Shown: positions 46,921 through 59,852, counted from the stretch's first letter. The stretch is DNA of 64,000 nt from Flammula alnicola (GCA_015499995.1 JADNRV010000090.1:124001-188000); one strand, 5' to 3'. The notes: generated by a model not told the origin, from the letters alone. Program-made: numbers and translations.

Positions 46921-49356
46921 ATGCCCTTCATTTTGAGCACTGTTTTCGACCTCAACGTCGCTCTCTTTGGGGTGTGCTCTGCCGTCTTGTATCTCGTCAT
47001 TCGTAGATGGTTCAAATTCCGTCCACTCTCCAATATCCAGGGACCTCTTTCTCCATCTTTTGTGTTTGGTGCGCCTCACGAACTCTATATCTCACGTCCG
47101 CCCACTGATTGTTTTTACAGGTCACCTCATTGACTTACAGCACCAGGAAGATGCTGGAGAACTAGAACACAAATGGGTCAGTCAATATGGCGAGGCCTGC
47201 AAGATTGCTGGATCATTCGGGGTTCTGTTTCCTTTCCATTCTTCGATGGCTCGTTGAGTACTGACCATGACGCAGCAAGATACGCTTATGTTGGCCGACC
47301 CAAAGGCGCTGCACCACATCGTTCAAGCGTCTGGTTACCGCTATCCCAAAACGCCGGATACAAACCAAGCCATCCGACTCATGATGGGCCGAGGGATATT
47401 CTGGGCTGTTGGTAAGTTCATATTTTCCTTTTCCCGGCTTCTTCTGATGTACATATTCGTGTTTTTTCAGGGGATGACCACAAGCGCCACAAGAAAGTCA
47501 TGAATCCCGCCTTTGACATCAGCCGTTTACGCTCTTTTTTGCCACTTTTCCAAAGATCTGCAGGAATGGTAAATTTAAAAAAAAAACTTCAATCAATTCG
47601 ACAAATACTAACACCCCAGTGAAGCTCGCAGAAAAATGGAAAGCAGAAATCAAGCTCAACGGCCATATGATCGACGTTACTACCTGGATTTCTCGTCTCA
47701 TGCTCGACAATATTGGAGAAGGTGATTTCGTTTCATTGGCTTCAAGAAGGCCATGGTTTTTTATTTCCCAACAGCTGCATTCGAACATCAATTTAACGCG
47801 GTTGATGGCGGGGGAGTCGGAGAGCTCTCGGATGCGTTCACCAATCTCTTGTGAGCGCTTATCTATTTTTACATATTGCCACCTTTCTCATTATCCTCAC
47901 ATTCAGTGCGGATTCTCTGCTCTTCCCGGACAAAGGAACAGTACTTTTTACCTCTCTGTGGAGATTCATACCGCCCGATATCCTACGTTACGTTGAATAT
48001 CTTCCAGCACGTCAAGTCCGTCGCTTCCGCAGGTTTTTGAAAGTGTCCAAGCAGGCCGCAAGAAATGTAATAAGCAACCGTGCATCCAGTATCAGCTGTG
48101 ACGACGAGAACAAAGATATCCTGAGCATCCTTGGTGGGTAAAGTCACTTTTTATTCTCTGCCATGCTCTGACGCGAACACAGTACGATCAAACTCCTCTG
48201 TTGACGCTAAGAAGAGGCTCGATGAAGATGAATTACTGTCACAAATGGCGTAAGTGTTTATTTCCTGTTTTATATGAGAAGGAGGGTTAATGTTCAACAT
48301 GACAATCGCAGAACTATCATGTTAGCGGGCCACGACTCCACCGCCATGTCGCTTAGTTGGCTTCTATACGACCTTTCTCTCAATCCCGAGGACCAGAAAC
48401 GCGTCCGAGAGGAAATCGTCAGCGTCAAATCCCAGAGCGACACACCAGACTGCTTAGGTATAGTTGACTTTGAAGCAATGACCTACACCAACGCCGTGAT
48501 AAGGGTAAGTTCATCGAAAATTTCCTTACGAATTGGCTAATAGTACTTCGATGACGAATTCCACAGGAAACCCTTCGTTTGCATCCTATCGCGTTTATGC
48601 TTCCTCGGATGGCCGCTGAAGATGACGTGATACCACTCGCCACCCCGATTACCACGAAGACAGGAGAAAGGCTTTCAGAGATACCAATCAAGAAAGGCCA
48701 GAGCATCTACATGGCCATTTATACTTACAATCGGTTCGCTTTCTTTCTCCCATCATTCCCAGACAATGAGCTTACACTATGCTCTGGCGATTCAGACTCA
48801 AGGGCGTGTGGGGAGAAGACGCCGACAAATGGAATCCTGGACGGTTCCTCGGGAATACGAAGGAGAAAGAGTACACCATGGGCATGTTTGCTAACTTGTA
48901 AGTGGGCACGTTTCGGTTATGCTTTCCAAAGTCTAATACTCTATGCCACAGATTGACATTCTGTATGTTCGCCTTATCACTCTTCGGATTAACTCACTAA
49001 ACGCCATATGTACAGCGGGCGGTGTGCGTGGTTGCTTAGGGTGAGTGTCCGTCCGATCGTGAGAAAACCTGCCAGAGCTGACGTTTTATTACATTCATAG
49101 GTGGCGTTTTGCGTAAGTCTCCCTCCATCCAAGAAAGAGTAACCTTCCATTAAGCTCACTGCATTATAGTGTTCTCGAACTACAAGCTACCCTGGTCGGA
49201 CTCATGGAACAATTCGAGTTCTCGCCGCCTCCCGGAATCGAAATTCAAGGCGCTCCTGCTGGGAGCATGATACCTGTCATTCGAGGACGGGCACGCGAAG
49301 GGACCCAGCTTCCTCTTTGCATCTCTGCGCTCGACAAAGGCGAACGTGATTTCTGA
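46921..49356 (+). CDS. Cytochrome P450 (CYP4-like clan)
   Basis: ATG 46921 gives MPFILSTVFDLNVALFGVCS and a membrane helix. Conserved parts: QASGYRYPKTPDTNQAIRLM, DDHKRHKKVMNPAFDISRLR, the I-helix LAGHDSTAMSLSWLLYDLS (AGxDST present), K-helix ETLRLHPIAF, the WNPGRFLG meander and the heme loop FSGGVRGCLGWRFA with the Cys ligand. The heme loop is spread over four exons, including a 12-nt micro-exon at 49101-49112 that encodes WRFA. The stop is at 49354-49356 and the frame is intact. It is a canonical ER monooxygenase, likely hydroxylating a hydrophobic substrate. It is head to head with squalene epoxidase (1.5 kb apart), so co-regulation is conceivable. Confidence 0.9.
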
Positions 49357-49663
49357 TAGAATGATGTACACACGTAGATTGATCTAGCTTTACCTCTGAA
49401 TATTATCGAGTTCGTAATTGGAATGAGCAGCTCAGTGAGGTAGACGTATGTGTATTTTTCTACTGCATTTATCTGGTACTTCTGTATTTAATTTAGATTC
49501 GATTATTGTTCTATCAATCCAAGGTCGTTTCTACATTCTGATCCATTCCATTGTTATGTCTATAAGCGCCTATCGTGATCAGTTAGAATTTGATCCCATA
49601 AGCGCCGAAAAAAATGTGGCACGTGGGAATATCATGACTAACCAGGCCGCCGCCTTCCCTCAC

Positions 49664-49671
49664 GCCCAAAT
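49664..49671. repeat. 8-bp target site duplication, left copy
   Basis: GCCCAAAT, identical to 50274-50281 directly after the other end of the inserted element. Confidence 0.85.
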
Positions 49672-50273
49672 CAAGGGGGTTCTGGAACCAGAATGCCGGA
49701 CCGGGGGTCGGTTAGTTAGTCCGGCCGTAGGCCGCCCAAAAAAATTTTTGGACCCCTCTACAAGTGCCCTGAAATTTGGAATTTTGGGCGATGCAAAGGT
49801 GTTTTATTACCTCTCTACACTCATAATCTCTTTAATAGGCTGTTAGAGCATCTAGAATGAGAATAGAATGAACAATCATTGGTTTGTAGCAGTTACTGGA
49901 TGACTAAGCCGGTCTATCTGTGGCCTCACACTCGCGATTTCCGTAAACTGCAAATGTTCGGACCTTTTACAAAACATGATGGGTATATCTTTATTTCAAA
50001 GTCAAAAAATCGGATTTCATTGTAATATTTGTACTAATACATCTGTAATATCATCTAAAATGTATCAGCCTCGAGAAAATCTCTCAGAAATGGGTTTGCG
50101 AGACGTGCGAGGGATCTGGATTCTGGAGGGAGAGGTGGAAAGTGCACGTGCCGGTGATGTCATATTACCATATCGGGACGTGTGCCTGATTACATAGTTA
50201 GTTAGTCCAGCAAAAGTGGGCGAAAAAAATAATTCGACCCTAGGTATTTTTTTTTGGTTCGCGAACCCCCTTG
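49672..50273. mobile_element. hAT-type MITE, 602 bp
   Basis: The ends are terminal inverted repeats: left CAAGGGGGTTCTGGAACCA (49672-49690) and right TGGTTCGCGAACCCCCTTG (50255-50273), matching at 17 of 19 positions. Identical 8-bp direct repeats (GCCCAAAT) flank both ends. An 8-bp duplication and short inverted ends are hallmarks of the hAT superfamily. The interior has no transposase-like frame and is AT-rich with subterminal direct repeats containing agttagttagtcc (about 49711 and 50196), so it is a non-autonomous element. It inserted 36 bp upstream of the BTB gene start codon. Confidence 0.88.
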
Positions 50274-50281
50274 GCCCAAAT
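50274..50281. repeat. 8-bp target site duplication, right copy
   Basis: GCCCAAAT, pairs with 49664-49671. Confidence 0.85.
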
Positions 50282-50316
50282 CTTGCCAATGTTCTCAACT
50301 TTCCTCGACACTGGCT

Positions 50317-51465
50317 ATGGAAGCACAGGCCATATCGAATTCAGATCATGAAGAGCCAAATACACTCCTTCATCTAGGTAATACTACTCCCACGTCCGGA
50401 TCTGTGGACCTTATAGTCGACGACGACGATCCAAGTCTTGGTCACCTCAGCGCTCATCCGGATCTATGGTTCGACGATGGATCCTTGGTTTTGCAAGCCT
50501 CCAACGTCGGATTTCGTGTCCACCGCACCATTCTGTGCAAACTATCCGAAGTCTTCCGAGACATGATGATGATACCACAAGCTCCTGGGGAGGATTCAGA
50601 CACATTTGAAGGATGTCCTCTCGTCAAACTGCCAGATGATGTCACAGATTTGACCCAACTTTTGAAATCTATCTACGAGCCAACGTCAGCTTCCTTTTCT
50701 TATTCACTATTTTATTTATTTATTTTGACGCTACGGAGCTGACTTGCCGCATCGGACAGCTATTTCGATGATTTAAGCTCTACGATTCAGGATGAGAATT
50801 TTGTTCTTGGAAATATATCGGGTGTCTTGCGCCTCACCACCAAGTACCGATTCAAGGCGCTGCGTCAAAAGGCCATTAGAATTCTCAAGGAAATCAACCC
50901 CACCGACATGGATCGATTCGTTGTTCGTTTTACGAAGCTCTTGGACTCCCGGTCCCGAAACAGGGAAGAGCAGAAAATCGCAACAGCGGAGGAGATCATA
51001 TCGTTATCCATCGCCTGTAATGCACGTACTTTATTACCCGGAGCCTTCTACCGCCTATGCCAAATCCTCGGCACCGATGGTAGCAGAGATCACCTGCTCC
51101 TTGGCTCGTCGAACATTAGCGACCTCGACAAGGCATGGTGCCTGTCTGGCAGAACGCGCATTTCTGCGCAAGTGGCCAATAGCGGGGCGTATCTCATCAG
51201 CGATTCCAATACTCCAAGGTGTAATTTGCCAGAAGCAACCACTCGATCACAAAGATGTCGCGGTCGTCCACCACGTAAGGACCCTAGGTTTACATTTGAG
51301 GATGTTGTTTGGACGTCGACTGAAGGCGCATGCCATAAGTGTATGTCGCTCTATGAAAAACAACACCGATGCAGACGGCAAGAAATATGGGATTTGCTAC
51401 CTCAATACTTTGGATTGGGAAAGAGCTGGGAAGAGATGCGTAGGAATGATGCCAATTGGGAGTAA
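50317..51465 (+). CDS. BTB/POZ domain protein
   Basis: ATG 50317 gives MEAQAISNSDHEEPNTLLHL. The BTB core follows: HPDLWFDDGSLVLQASNVGF, then RVHRTILCKLSEVFRDMM, with LVKLPDDVTDLTQLLKSIYE. After one intron of about 60 nt (50684-50759) come YFDD and TTKYRFKALRQKAIRILKEI, the helical part usual for mushroom BTB proteins, and a C-terminal region with CHKCMSLYEKQHRCRR (Cys/His pair). These proteins form dimers and may act as adaptors for Cul3 ligases or transcription; the specific partner is unknown. The hAT MITE sits within 40 bp upstream, so the promoter probably lies inside or beyond the element. Stop at 51465; no lesion. Confidence 0.87.
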
Positions 51466-51612
51466 CGATGCAGGCATTTAGTAGTATTTGCATTGCCTAG
51501 CACTTACATATATCTCGTGGCGGGGAAGGAGGTGATCAAACTTGTATGTTTTACTCGATGAATCTACGGACATATATATTATTGAGACCTATCTCTTGCG
51601 ACCGACTCATGC

Positions 51613-53408
51613 TCAAGCTCGCGCCTGGGATGGAGGAGCCACCTCGGGCAGACGAAGACCAAGGTTGTCGGGAAGTGCCAGGGTATCATCAGCGGCGCTC
51701 GCAAGGTGGCCACCGAACCCGACAGCACCGTTCACAGCCCGGAACTCGGCAATGCGACGTTCGACTTCGGGGCGGAAATGACGCATGAGACCTTGGATAG
51801 GCCAAGCAGCGGCATCACCCAAGGCGCAGATGGTGCGACCTTCAACTTGTTTTCTATGAGTAATATCAGTACAGAGCTGAAGTTGCAGGCGAAGAGAAAA
51901 ACCTACGTCAGCTCGAGCAACATGTCAATCTCGCGCACGTGACCGCGGCCTTCAACCATGCGGTTCATCATGTTCATCATCCAGGTCGTGCCCTCTCGGC
52001 AAGGCGTGCATTGACCGCAAGATTCGTGCTTGTAAAACTGAGAAAAGCGGGCGATGGCAGACACGATGTCGGTGCTCTTGTTCATGACGATGACGGCGCC
52101 AGTGCCGAGACCGGACTGGGCATCCTTGAGAGAGTCGTAGTCCATCCTGTGAGAAAAGGTGAGAAGAAGGAACACCGAACGAAAGGTATGACCCACAGGA
52201 CCTCAGCACACACGTCAATGGGAATTACTGGAACGGACGAGCCTCCAGGGATGATGCCCAAGAGGTTGTCCCAACCACCAACAACACCTCCACAGTGCTT
52301 CTCGATCAGGTCTTTCAAGGGAATACTCATCTCTTCCTCAACGACGCAAGGGTTGTTGACGTGCCCGCTAATGCAGAACAGCTTGGTGCCCTGATTCCTC
52401 TCGCGACCGAAACCTGCGAACCAGCTGGGACCGCGCCTGCAGATTGTCGGGGCGACAGCAACAGTCTCGACGTTCGCTACGGTCGTTGGGCAACCGAAAA
52501 GGCCAACATCGGCGGGAAAGGGAGGCTTGAGACGCGGCTTTCCTTGCTTTCCTTCTATACTCTCGATGAGGGCAGTCTCCTCGCCACAAATGTAGGCTCC
52601 CGCTCCGCGGTGGACGTAGACATCGAACGAGTAACCAGATCCACAGGCGTCTTTGCCGAGGAAGCCAGCGGCGTACGCTTCGTTGATGGCCTGCTGGACG
52701 TGGGATGCCTCTTGGTAGAATTCTCCACGGATGTAGATGTAGGCAGCAGTGGCGTTCATACCGCGTCCGGCAACAAGACAGCCCTCGATGAGTTTGTGGG
52801 GATCACCACGGAGAATTTCACGATCCTTGCAGGTGCCCGGCTCGCCCTCGTCGGCATTAATAACAAGATAACGAGGTCTGAGGACTAGGGTGAGGACGAA
52901 AAATGCACGCTGACACGGAAATCTCACCGTGGGTCCTTCTCCCAACCAGGCTTGTTCATGAAACTCCACTTCAACCCACTCGGAAAGCCAGCACCTCCTC
53001 GACCACGGAGACCAGAGTCCTTTATACTCTGGATGATCCAAGAGTCGCCCTTTAACAAGATATCTTTTGTGCGATGCCAATCACCTCGGGACTAAATTCT
53101 GGAGTGTAAGACAGTTCGCGATAACAACCAGTGCAGTACTGACCATAGCTCCCTTGATACCATGGTCATGCCGGCAGTATGCATTGGTAAATATGCGGTC
53201 TTGATCTTTCAAGCCGCCATAGCGTCGAACAGGGGGGTCAACGGCGGTCGCCAGCGAGCGACTCGTTCGAAGTTTTGCGCGAAATGGTCGCGACACTCCT
53301 GCGGGGTACTATAAACTTGAGGACATATAAGAACACGAACAACATACTAGAGGTAGAGGCCGTTGCCCTCAGCAACGCCTGAGATGACGAAGACGAGGCT
53401 TTGAACAT
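51613..53408 (-). CDS. NUO51: NADH:ubiquinone oxidoreductase 51-kDa flavoprotein, complex I
   Basis: ATG 53408 gives a mitochondrial presequence ([20 protein letters not shown], rich in Ser/Arg), then [20 protein letters not shown]. The FMN/NADH-binding motif is [20 protein letters not shown], then [20 protein letters not shown]. The next block is [20 protein letters not shown]. The 4Fe-4S cluster N3 ligands are in [16 protein letters not shown] with a fourth Cys in [12 protein letters not shown]. The protein ends PPSQARA at 51613. Several short introns, intact frame. This is the NADH-oxidising subunit (NDUFV1/NuoF) of respiratory complex I in the matrix arm, a conserved housekeeping gene. 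Confidence 0.95.
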
Positions 53409-54020
53409 TGTGCTCGTCGTCGTTGGGAACGATGAGCTGGAAGCGGAGTTTCTCGGATTCACCTTTATTAATTATGTAATTTTGCTAAGACTAATATTTT
53501 CCATGGCCAATTTATTTACAAAACTGATGAAAAACCAATTGAGAACCTAGATTAGATTAGATCAATTTGTGGCTGTACAGGTCATGAAAATAAGATCGCC
53601 GACAAGCCGGCCTTCATGATGTCGGAATCCACCTTGTCCAACTTGTGAGATCGGGCTATCTCACGACCCTTCGAAAGTTGCAGGAGGCGACATGTCGCCA
53701 ATGTCAGCAGCAAGGCACGATGCATTGATGACGCACATGTATTTGACCAGCGCAGAGAGTCCAGAGTCTTGTCAGTTGGCAGTGGCAGAACCGAGCCGAA
53801 TAATTCTTTCAATCCTAGGCTAACCGACTGTATCCGCAGGTCTCTGGGAAATTTTCATTGTATCCCTTGACTAATTTCCGACCTATGTGCGCAACTTACT
53901 ATTCTCCTTCAAGTCTGTCCTTCGGATTCAGCAAGCTTCTTTACTCGAACGACTTTCTTGCGTTGGGGGATACCTAGGCCTTTATCGTACTCGACTTGCG
54001 TGCAGCTCTAATCACAGTTA
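53409..54020. other. Divergent spacer
   Basis: Promoter region shared by the complex I gene and the FMO-like gene. It contains a (TAGAT)n-type short repeat near 53549-53562. No gene supported. Confidence 0.45.
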
Positions 54021-56354
54021 ATGTCGCCGAAATCCAATAATTCTTCACAAGCTTCAACCATTGCTCCTCATTTGAATGCCAGCGTGTTATCCGAACCTGT
54101 TGGCATCCTCGGAGCGGGAGTTGCCGGCCTGATAAACGCGTATGTTCTCCTTCAAGACGGGTTCACCAATGTCACGGTCGTCACTCGCGACCGCTCTGTA
54201 GGAGGTGTGTGGTCGAGAGACCGAGTCTATCCAGGTTTATGCATCAATAAGTATGTGGACGTATCGTACTTAGCTCCAACTTTGACTGATGGGATCTTTT
54301 GTCTCTTCCAGTGTGCATGGAGAGTACCGCTTTTCCCCGCTCGAGATGGCCCTACCAGAGGACTCTACTCAGACAGGAGGCCACATCACCGGCATGGGGA
54401 TGTGTGAATACATGGAGACATTTTATTCGAAATTCCTGCAGGATAAAGCCACATTTCGATTCGAGGCTGAGATTCTCTCCGTTACCAGAGATGAAACAGG
54501 TCTATGGAGAGTCAAAACTGAGGACATACACTCTGGGGAAGGCGAAGTGCTGACTTTTTCTCGTGTCATTCTATGCACTGGTGTATGTGTCATTTTCTCG
54601 ATCACGATTTCGAAGCTGATCAGCTGAGATATTTACCGTAACAGGGATGCAGTAATCCAAAGATACCCCATGAGTTGTCGCTAGAGTCCTCAGAGAAAGC
54701 GCAATATAGGGGAATCGTGATTCATTCCTCTCAATTCCGCTCCCGGTTGGACGACATATTAGCGAGAGTGAAACCTAAGGAGTTCGATGGCGACAAGGAG
54801 AAGGGTACAGTTCTCGTTGTAGGCGGTGGGAAATCTGCAATGGAGTAAGGCTCATCGTAACTGCCGATTGTCCATGCTGACTCGCTCAAAGCATTTGTGC
54901 AAAGCTAGCCAACGAAGGACGGAGAGTGGTTAATGTCTTTGAGTCTCCTGACGTCTTCGTCGCTTCGAAATCAGCGATTCCCGATTTCATTCGGAAAAGC
55001 AGGTAATTTTTTATCCCCTGGCCGCACCACTAAGAGTTACCGAATATTCCAGGTTCTTAAGTGTCATTTCACCTCACCGAGAGTTAAGAACGCGGCTGGA
55101 GTGCGTGAATTTTGTATACTCGTATACATCTTCCAATACCAATCATCATGTTGACGCGTCGCTTTTTAATATCAGACGCTTCCTCCACATGACAAAAATC
55201 GGAAGCTGGATCACGCACTTCATCTGGAAGAACCTCGGAGAATCTTCCGTAAGCTCTGCAAAGACTGCAAGCCTCTAGATCTTGCCTTCCGTCCCGTTCC
55301 CTCATGGATGTCTTTTTTTTATTCAGTTTGCTGCATACTCTATTCCTAAATCATCTCCACTTCGAAGCCCCCATTCAATGTTTTGGGGTATCCGAACGAA
55401 TGACGAAGGCCGCGTTCATCCTAGATCGTATTATTCCCTCGTTAACGCAGGAGCAATCGAACTCGTAGCTCCTGCCAGAGCTCTGGGCTTCGCGGAGGAT
55501 GGTCGATCGATCTCCTTGAGCAATGGTACAGAGGTGACTGCTCAGGTAGTCATACTGGCGACTGGGTGGAAAAGCTCGTGGACTGGTATTTTCGACGGTC
55601 AGTTTCTGGTTTCCTTGCTGCATCATGGAAACATGAATTTATATTTCTTGCAGAAAAAACTGCAGCAGAGATCGGAATAGGCAGACATCCGCCAATGTCT
55701 AATCTCGAAAGCGTTGATGGTTCCTGGAACTACGAGACGTTGGCTAACCCACCTCCTGCACACCCAGAAAATACCACCCAGAAATGGGTCACCTCTATAT
55801 ACCGTGGCCTGGTTCCAGGCAAAAACATCAACAGACGTGACTTTGCAATCGGTGGCGCTATGGTAGGGTCGACCTGTGTTTCCTCATTCTCCAACCCTGA
55901 TACCAACGCATCCTAGTTTTCTTCCAACATCGGGTATATGTCCGAAGTTTGCGCACATTGGGTATCTTCGTACTTCCAAAGCGACCCCATGCGGCTTCCT
56001 TCTTCCCCCGAAGACGCCATCGCAGATGCCGAGCGTTCATCTGCATGGATGAGACGTCGATATCCCAATATGCTTTCGTGGATCAATGAAAGCTATAGTA
56101 CCACACTTGATTTCTGGACGTGCGTATTTTCTTCATACGCGCTGCGACAAATTTCCTAACGAAAACGGGATGGATACCCTAGTTGGCCACAGGCTGCAGA
56201 CGAACTTCTTGAGGATATGTGCCTCCCTAGCATGCGTAGCGGAGGGAATTTGTTGACTTGGCCTTTCCGTGTCATTGACCTCAAGGAGCTGTCGACGCTC
56301 GGACAGGAACGACGCGGTCTCAGGGAAGCACGAATGTCAATTGGACCGCTGTGA
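54021..56354 (+). CDS. Flavin-containing monooxygenase-like protein
   Basis: ATG 54021 gives MSPKSNNSSQASTIAPHLNA. The FAD motif is VGILGAGVAGLINAYVLL, then VGGVWSRDRVYPGLCIN. The second dinucleotide motif is GTVLVVGGGKSAM (NADPH-binding GxGxxx). Later: RFLHMTKIGSWITHFIWKNL, MFWGIRTNDEGRVHPRSYYS, VVILATGWKSSW (ATGW/ATGY motif of FMOs), AHWVSSYFQSDPMRLPSSPE, AWMRRRYPNMLSWINESY, and the C-terminal block WPQAADELLEDMCLPSMRSG with TWPFRVIDLKELS. Stop at 56352-56354. About ten exons, all in phase. It probably oxygenates a soft nucleophile or a ketone using NADPH. Part of the oxidoreductase-rich region, but separated from the terpenoid-like genes by the BTB and complex I genes. Confidence 0.87.
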
Positions 56355-57076
56355 TTTATGAAACATTTTTGTTGTCAGTGTACGCAGTTTTCTAGGCCGG
56401 CCTGGAACACGACACTCCGAGAATGTTTATTTCGAACTTCTACGAACCCTAGCTATCTCCGTACGGGACCACTTTTCGGTAATCACATCCGCATCTGAGA
56501 GGAGTTCCCATCGCTTCCTTTGCTGTTATTTCAAGTCTCCTGTTTGGTAATCGAACAATATTTTTGTGTGCTCCTCGTGCGTGCTGTACGTCGAAATGTA
56601 CCCTTAACGAAGCCGTATTTCCTCCTCGCCGATCTCACTCCAACGTTGATATGGAGGTTGAACGTTGACTTGAAATGCAACACCATATGTATTCTTCGCA
56701 AACAATACCATCAATCCTGTTAGCCTCCACTCACCTGTATCCTTAAGTCAACTAAGTAGTCACCTTTGAACCTTCCTTGTAACAACCTGTTGTCCCAAAT
56801 GTAACTGTTGCCCTGAAGATGTTTATAAGTTCGGGCCCGGAGCAGGTAAGATCTAATCTTATCTCTTATTTTATTTTCGGATCTCGGAGGGCCGGCCTGA
56901 TTCAGTTTGGGGCCTGGGCAAGACCCGCTTGTCAATGTTCGCTTCGAGCCTCAACTTGAGTCGAGAGCTAAACGGTCCCACACAAAAGTACATATGGTTC
57001 GTTCATAAAGTATAAGATGTCCTGGACTTACTTAAACCCTGTTCGTGACCACTAGGATTTGCGCCCTAATGAAGCT
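56355..57076. other. Intergenic, nothing supported
   Basis: Spacer between the FMO-like gene and the potassium channel gene. Confidence 0.45.
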
Positions 57077-59852
57077 ATGGGCGAACCCGGTTTTGAAGAC
57101 GTCGTCTCGGATTCAGTTCACCATCCACTTCAACGCGCCGGGGGCGCATCGACGAATGGCAAGGACCCTCCCAACGAGACCGACACATCGCTCGATCCAA
57201 TAAACGAAAAGAGCAGTGAACAGAATACCCACTCAGATCAAAACGGAGACCTTCAAGAGCCCGAAAAGCGACATAAACATCATAGCCAGCGGAAGCCTCG
57301 TCATCACTACGACGAAGTCGACGAGGAGGAATCCAGTATCTATCAGCCAACGTACGACTTCATCTATCTTACAAGTCTTTGCAACAGAAATTCATGGCCA
57401 TCTAGGTTGTGGTGGTTCACTTCGACGGCCTTCCCCCTGTTCGCGGGAACCTTTGGTCCCATAGCCAGCTTATTTTCAGTATGTGGTCTCGTCGAAACAT
57501 GGCGTATTGGGAGAGATGATGGCAGAAGGATTCGAGACCCGACTTGGTGAGTTACCTGGTCTTTGCTTTCCCTTCTTCCGCCTAATGTGTTGTTGATTTC
57601 CCCGTGTGGGCAGGACGATAGGGCTTAACGCATCCTCGCTCTTTCTCGCCTTTTTTGCAAACATAATTCTCTTGTTCAACTTCGCACGACGTATCCGTTA
57701 TGCAATAGCCCAGCCTCTGTCAATTTCACTCTGGTGTGTATAAAATGACCCCGGTTTGTCAATCGCATGCATCCTCTTACTTGTTCACCTTTCCTTGCAC
57801 AGGTATATGTCGGCCATTTTTCTTATCGTTCCCATTGGCTTCACTCACGGTTCAGACCTGATTTCAAACTCGGGCTCCGCAATTATCTTTTCCCAGTCAT
57901 ACTACTACGCGTTCATATCTAGTATTCTCTACTTTTCAATCTCTTCTCTACTCCTTATGTCCTCTCTTGGGTCGATCGTATTCCATGCGTATCCGCCCTC
58001 CTTCTCGACTTTAACCAGACCTCAGAGGACGTTGATGCTCCAGACCTTGTCTTTCTCGCTCTACCTAGCTTTGGGTGCTGGCGTATTCTCGTCCATCGAA
58101 AATTGGGGATTCGCAGATGGGCTTTATTGGGCCGACTATACAGTGTTGACCATCGGGCTAGGCACGGATTTCCCGCTTACGAAGACGCTAGCACGGATGC
58201 TCCTCATCCCATACGCGGCCTTCGGGATCACCTTGGTCGGTTTGGTCGTGGCCAGCGTGCGCGGGCTGGTCCTGGAGCGTGCCCGCGCGAAAGTGGTCAG
58301 ACGACACCTGGGCAAACAGCGCGAGAAGTGGAAGAAAAACATCAAAGAACGACATCAGCTGGCGATTGTGCACGAGATGTCGGCACAGACGCAGGATCCG
58401 AATACGCCGCAAAGTCCCTCGAGTCTGAGCTGGCGCGAGAAGTGGAAGGAGCAGCGGCTCACGCGCTTGCCTCGCCGTCTCGTCAAGCATGCTTCAACAC
58501 CACTGAAACACGAGGATCAGCGGGGCGCGTGGCACCGGCCAGAATTTGAGCTAATGCGGTTTCTTGAAAGGAACGCGGAACAAACGGAGCGGTACGCTTC
58601 GTTGGGAGTGTCTTTTCTCGTTATGCTTATCGTCTGGGGTGCGGGCTCTCTGATTTTTTGGTACACCGAACGGGTACGCACGCCTCCATCGCCCTGTTAC
58701 ATCCGACGCTTCAATTGAGACATTTCACAGAAAACACAGGGATGGACGTACCCAGAATCGTTTTACTTCACGTATACGACGCTCCTCACTATTGGATATG
58801 GTGACTTTTTCCCGACCTCACCTTCCGGAAAGCCATTCTTCGTCGTATGGAGTTTGATATCTGTACCGGCGATGACAGTTCTCATCTCGAATATGGGAGA
58901 TACAGTGGTCAAGTGCGTGAAAGACATGACAGTGTGGGTTAGTAAGTGGACAATCCTACCAGAGCGAGACTTGGACAAGGTGGGGCTTGGAAAAGAGGAT
59001 GGACCAAAGAAGAAGGGAAGAACTGCCAGAGAAGGAAACAGATCCGCAAGGTCTACTAATGCCAACGCTCCACACTCTCGTCCGCAGCTGCATGCGCAGC
59101 GTTCCACCTCTCTGAGCGGGCATGCCTCCTCCTCGAAAACGAAGCCCGCCACCTTGGAAAGAGATGTCGAGTTGATGGGGAAGAAGGTCGAAGGTTTCGA
59201 ACATTCCGAGGGGAGGCCAAGCAGTCTCGCCGCTCGGCTAGCAAGAGAGATCTCAAAGTTGGCGAAGGACCTGAGGAAGGAGCCCCCAAAGAAGTATACG
59301 TGGGATGAATGGACGAAATGGCTGGATATGTTAGGCGAGAGGGACCAGGATGAGAACGCTCCAGAGGCCGCGGGTGACCACGTGAAGTCGAGGAAGGAAC
59401 CATGCGGTCCTCCAGTTCCCATTCTCCTCGCGCCCCACGGGGGCGTGGTTCTGCAACACACCCTCTCTGCCCCTCCTATCGTCGGCGACGACCATCTTCT
59501 TCGCTCTGAAACTGTCACGCCTACCGAGGACGAACAGCCCTCTGAATTGTCGCAAACCGAGCCACCACAGGGGCCGCACGCAGGCACAACTGTTGCGAAT
59601 TTTCTGAACCTCAGGACCTGGCGGCACCCGTGGATTCACTATCAGAAACGCCCCACAGAAACAGAGTGCGACTCCGGCGCGACGGAGAAGGATGTCGATT
59701 GGCGGTGGACGTGGCTCGGTGACCAGGGGCCCTTATTCAGCCGGCTGACAGAGACTGAGTGGATCATGGAAAAGCTATGTTTCCGGCTGGAGGAGGTGCT
59801 TGAAGAAGAGATCCGGGAAGCTCACGCCAGTGCTGCTGCGAATAAACGATGA
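57077..59852 (+). CDS. TOK1: TOK-type two-pore outward-rectifying potassium channel
   Basis: ATG 57077 gives a long polar, histidine-rich N-terminus (KRHKHHSQRKPRHHYDEV). Then eight membrane segments can be traced, including AFPLFAGTFGPIASLFSVCG, SSLFLAFFANIILLFNFA, YMSAIFLIVPIGFTHGSDLI, and LSFSLYLALGAGVFSSIENW. The two pore loops carry selectivity filters TIGLGTDFPLT and LLTIGYGDFFPTS (the P1 filter is degenerate in the usual TOK manner, P2 a classic TIGYG). Long cytoplasmic tails rich in KR follow each pore (RRHLGKQREKWKKN) and the C-terminus is charged. The TOK layout (8 TM, two P-domains) is specific to fungi; the channel sits in the plasma membrane and conducts potassium outward. Four exons, intact. 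Confidence 0.93.

Noticed and set aside
53582..53812. Minus-strand ORF upstream of the complex I gene
   Set aside because: No match to a family and no splice connection; likely chance.
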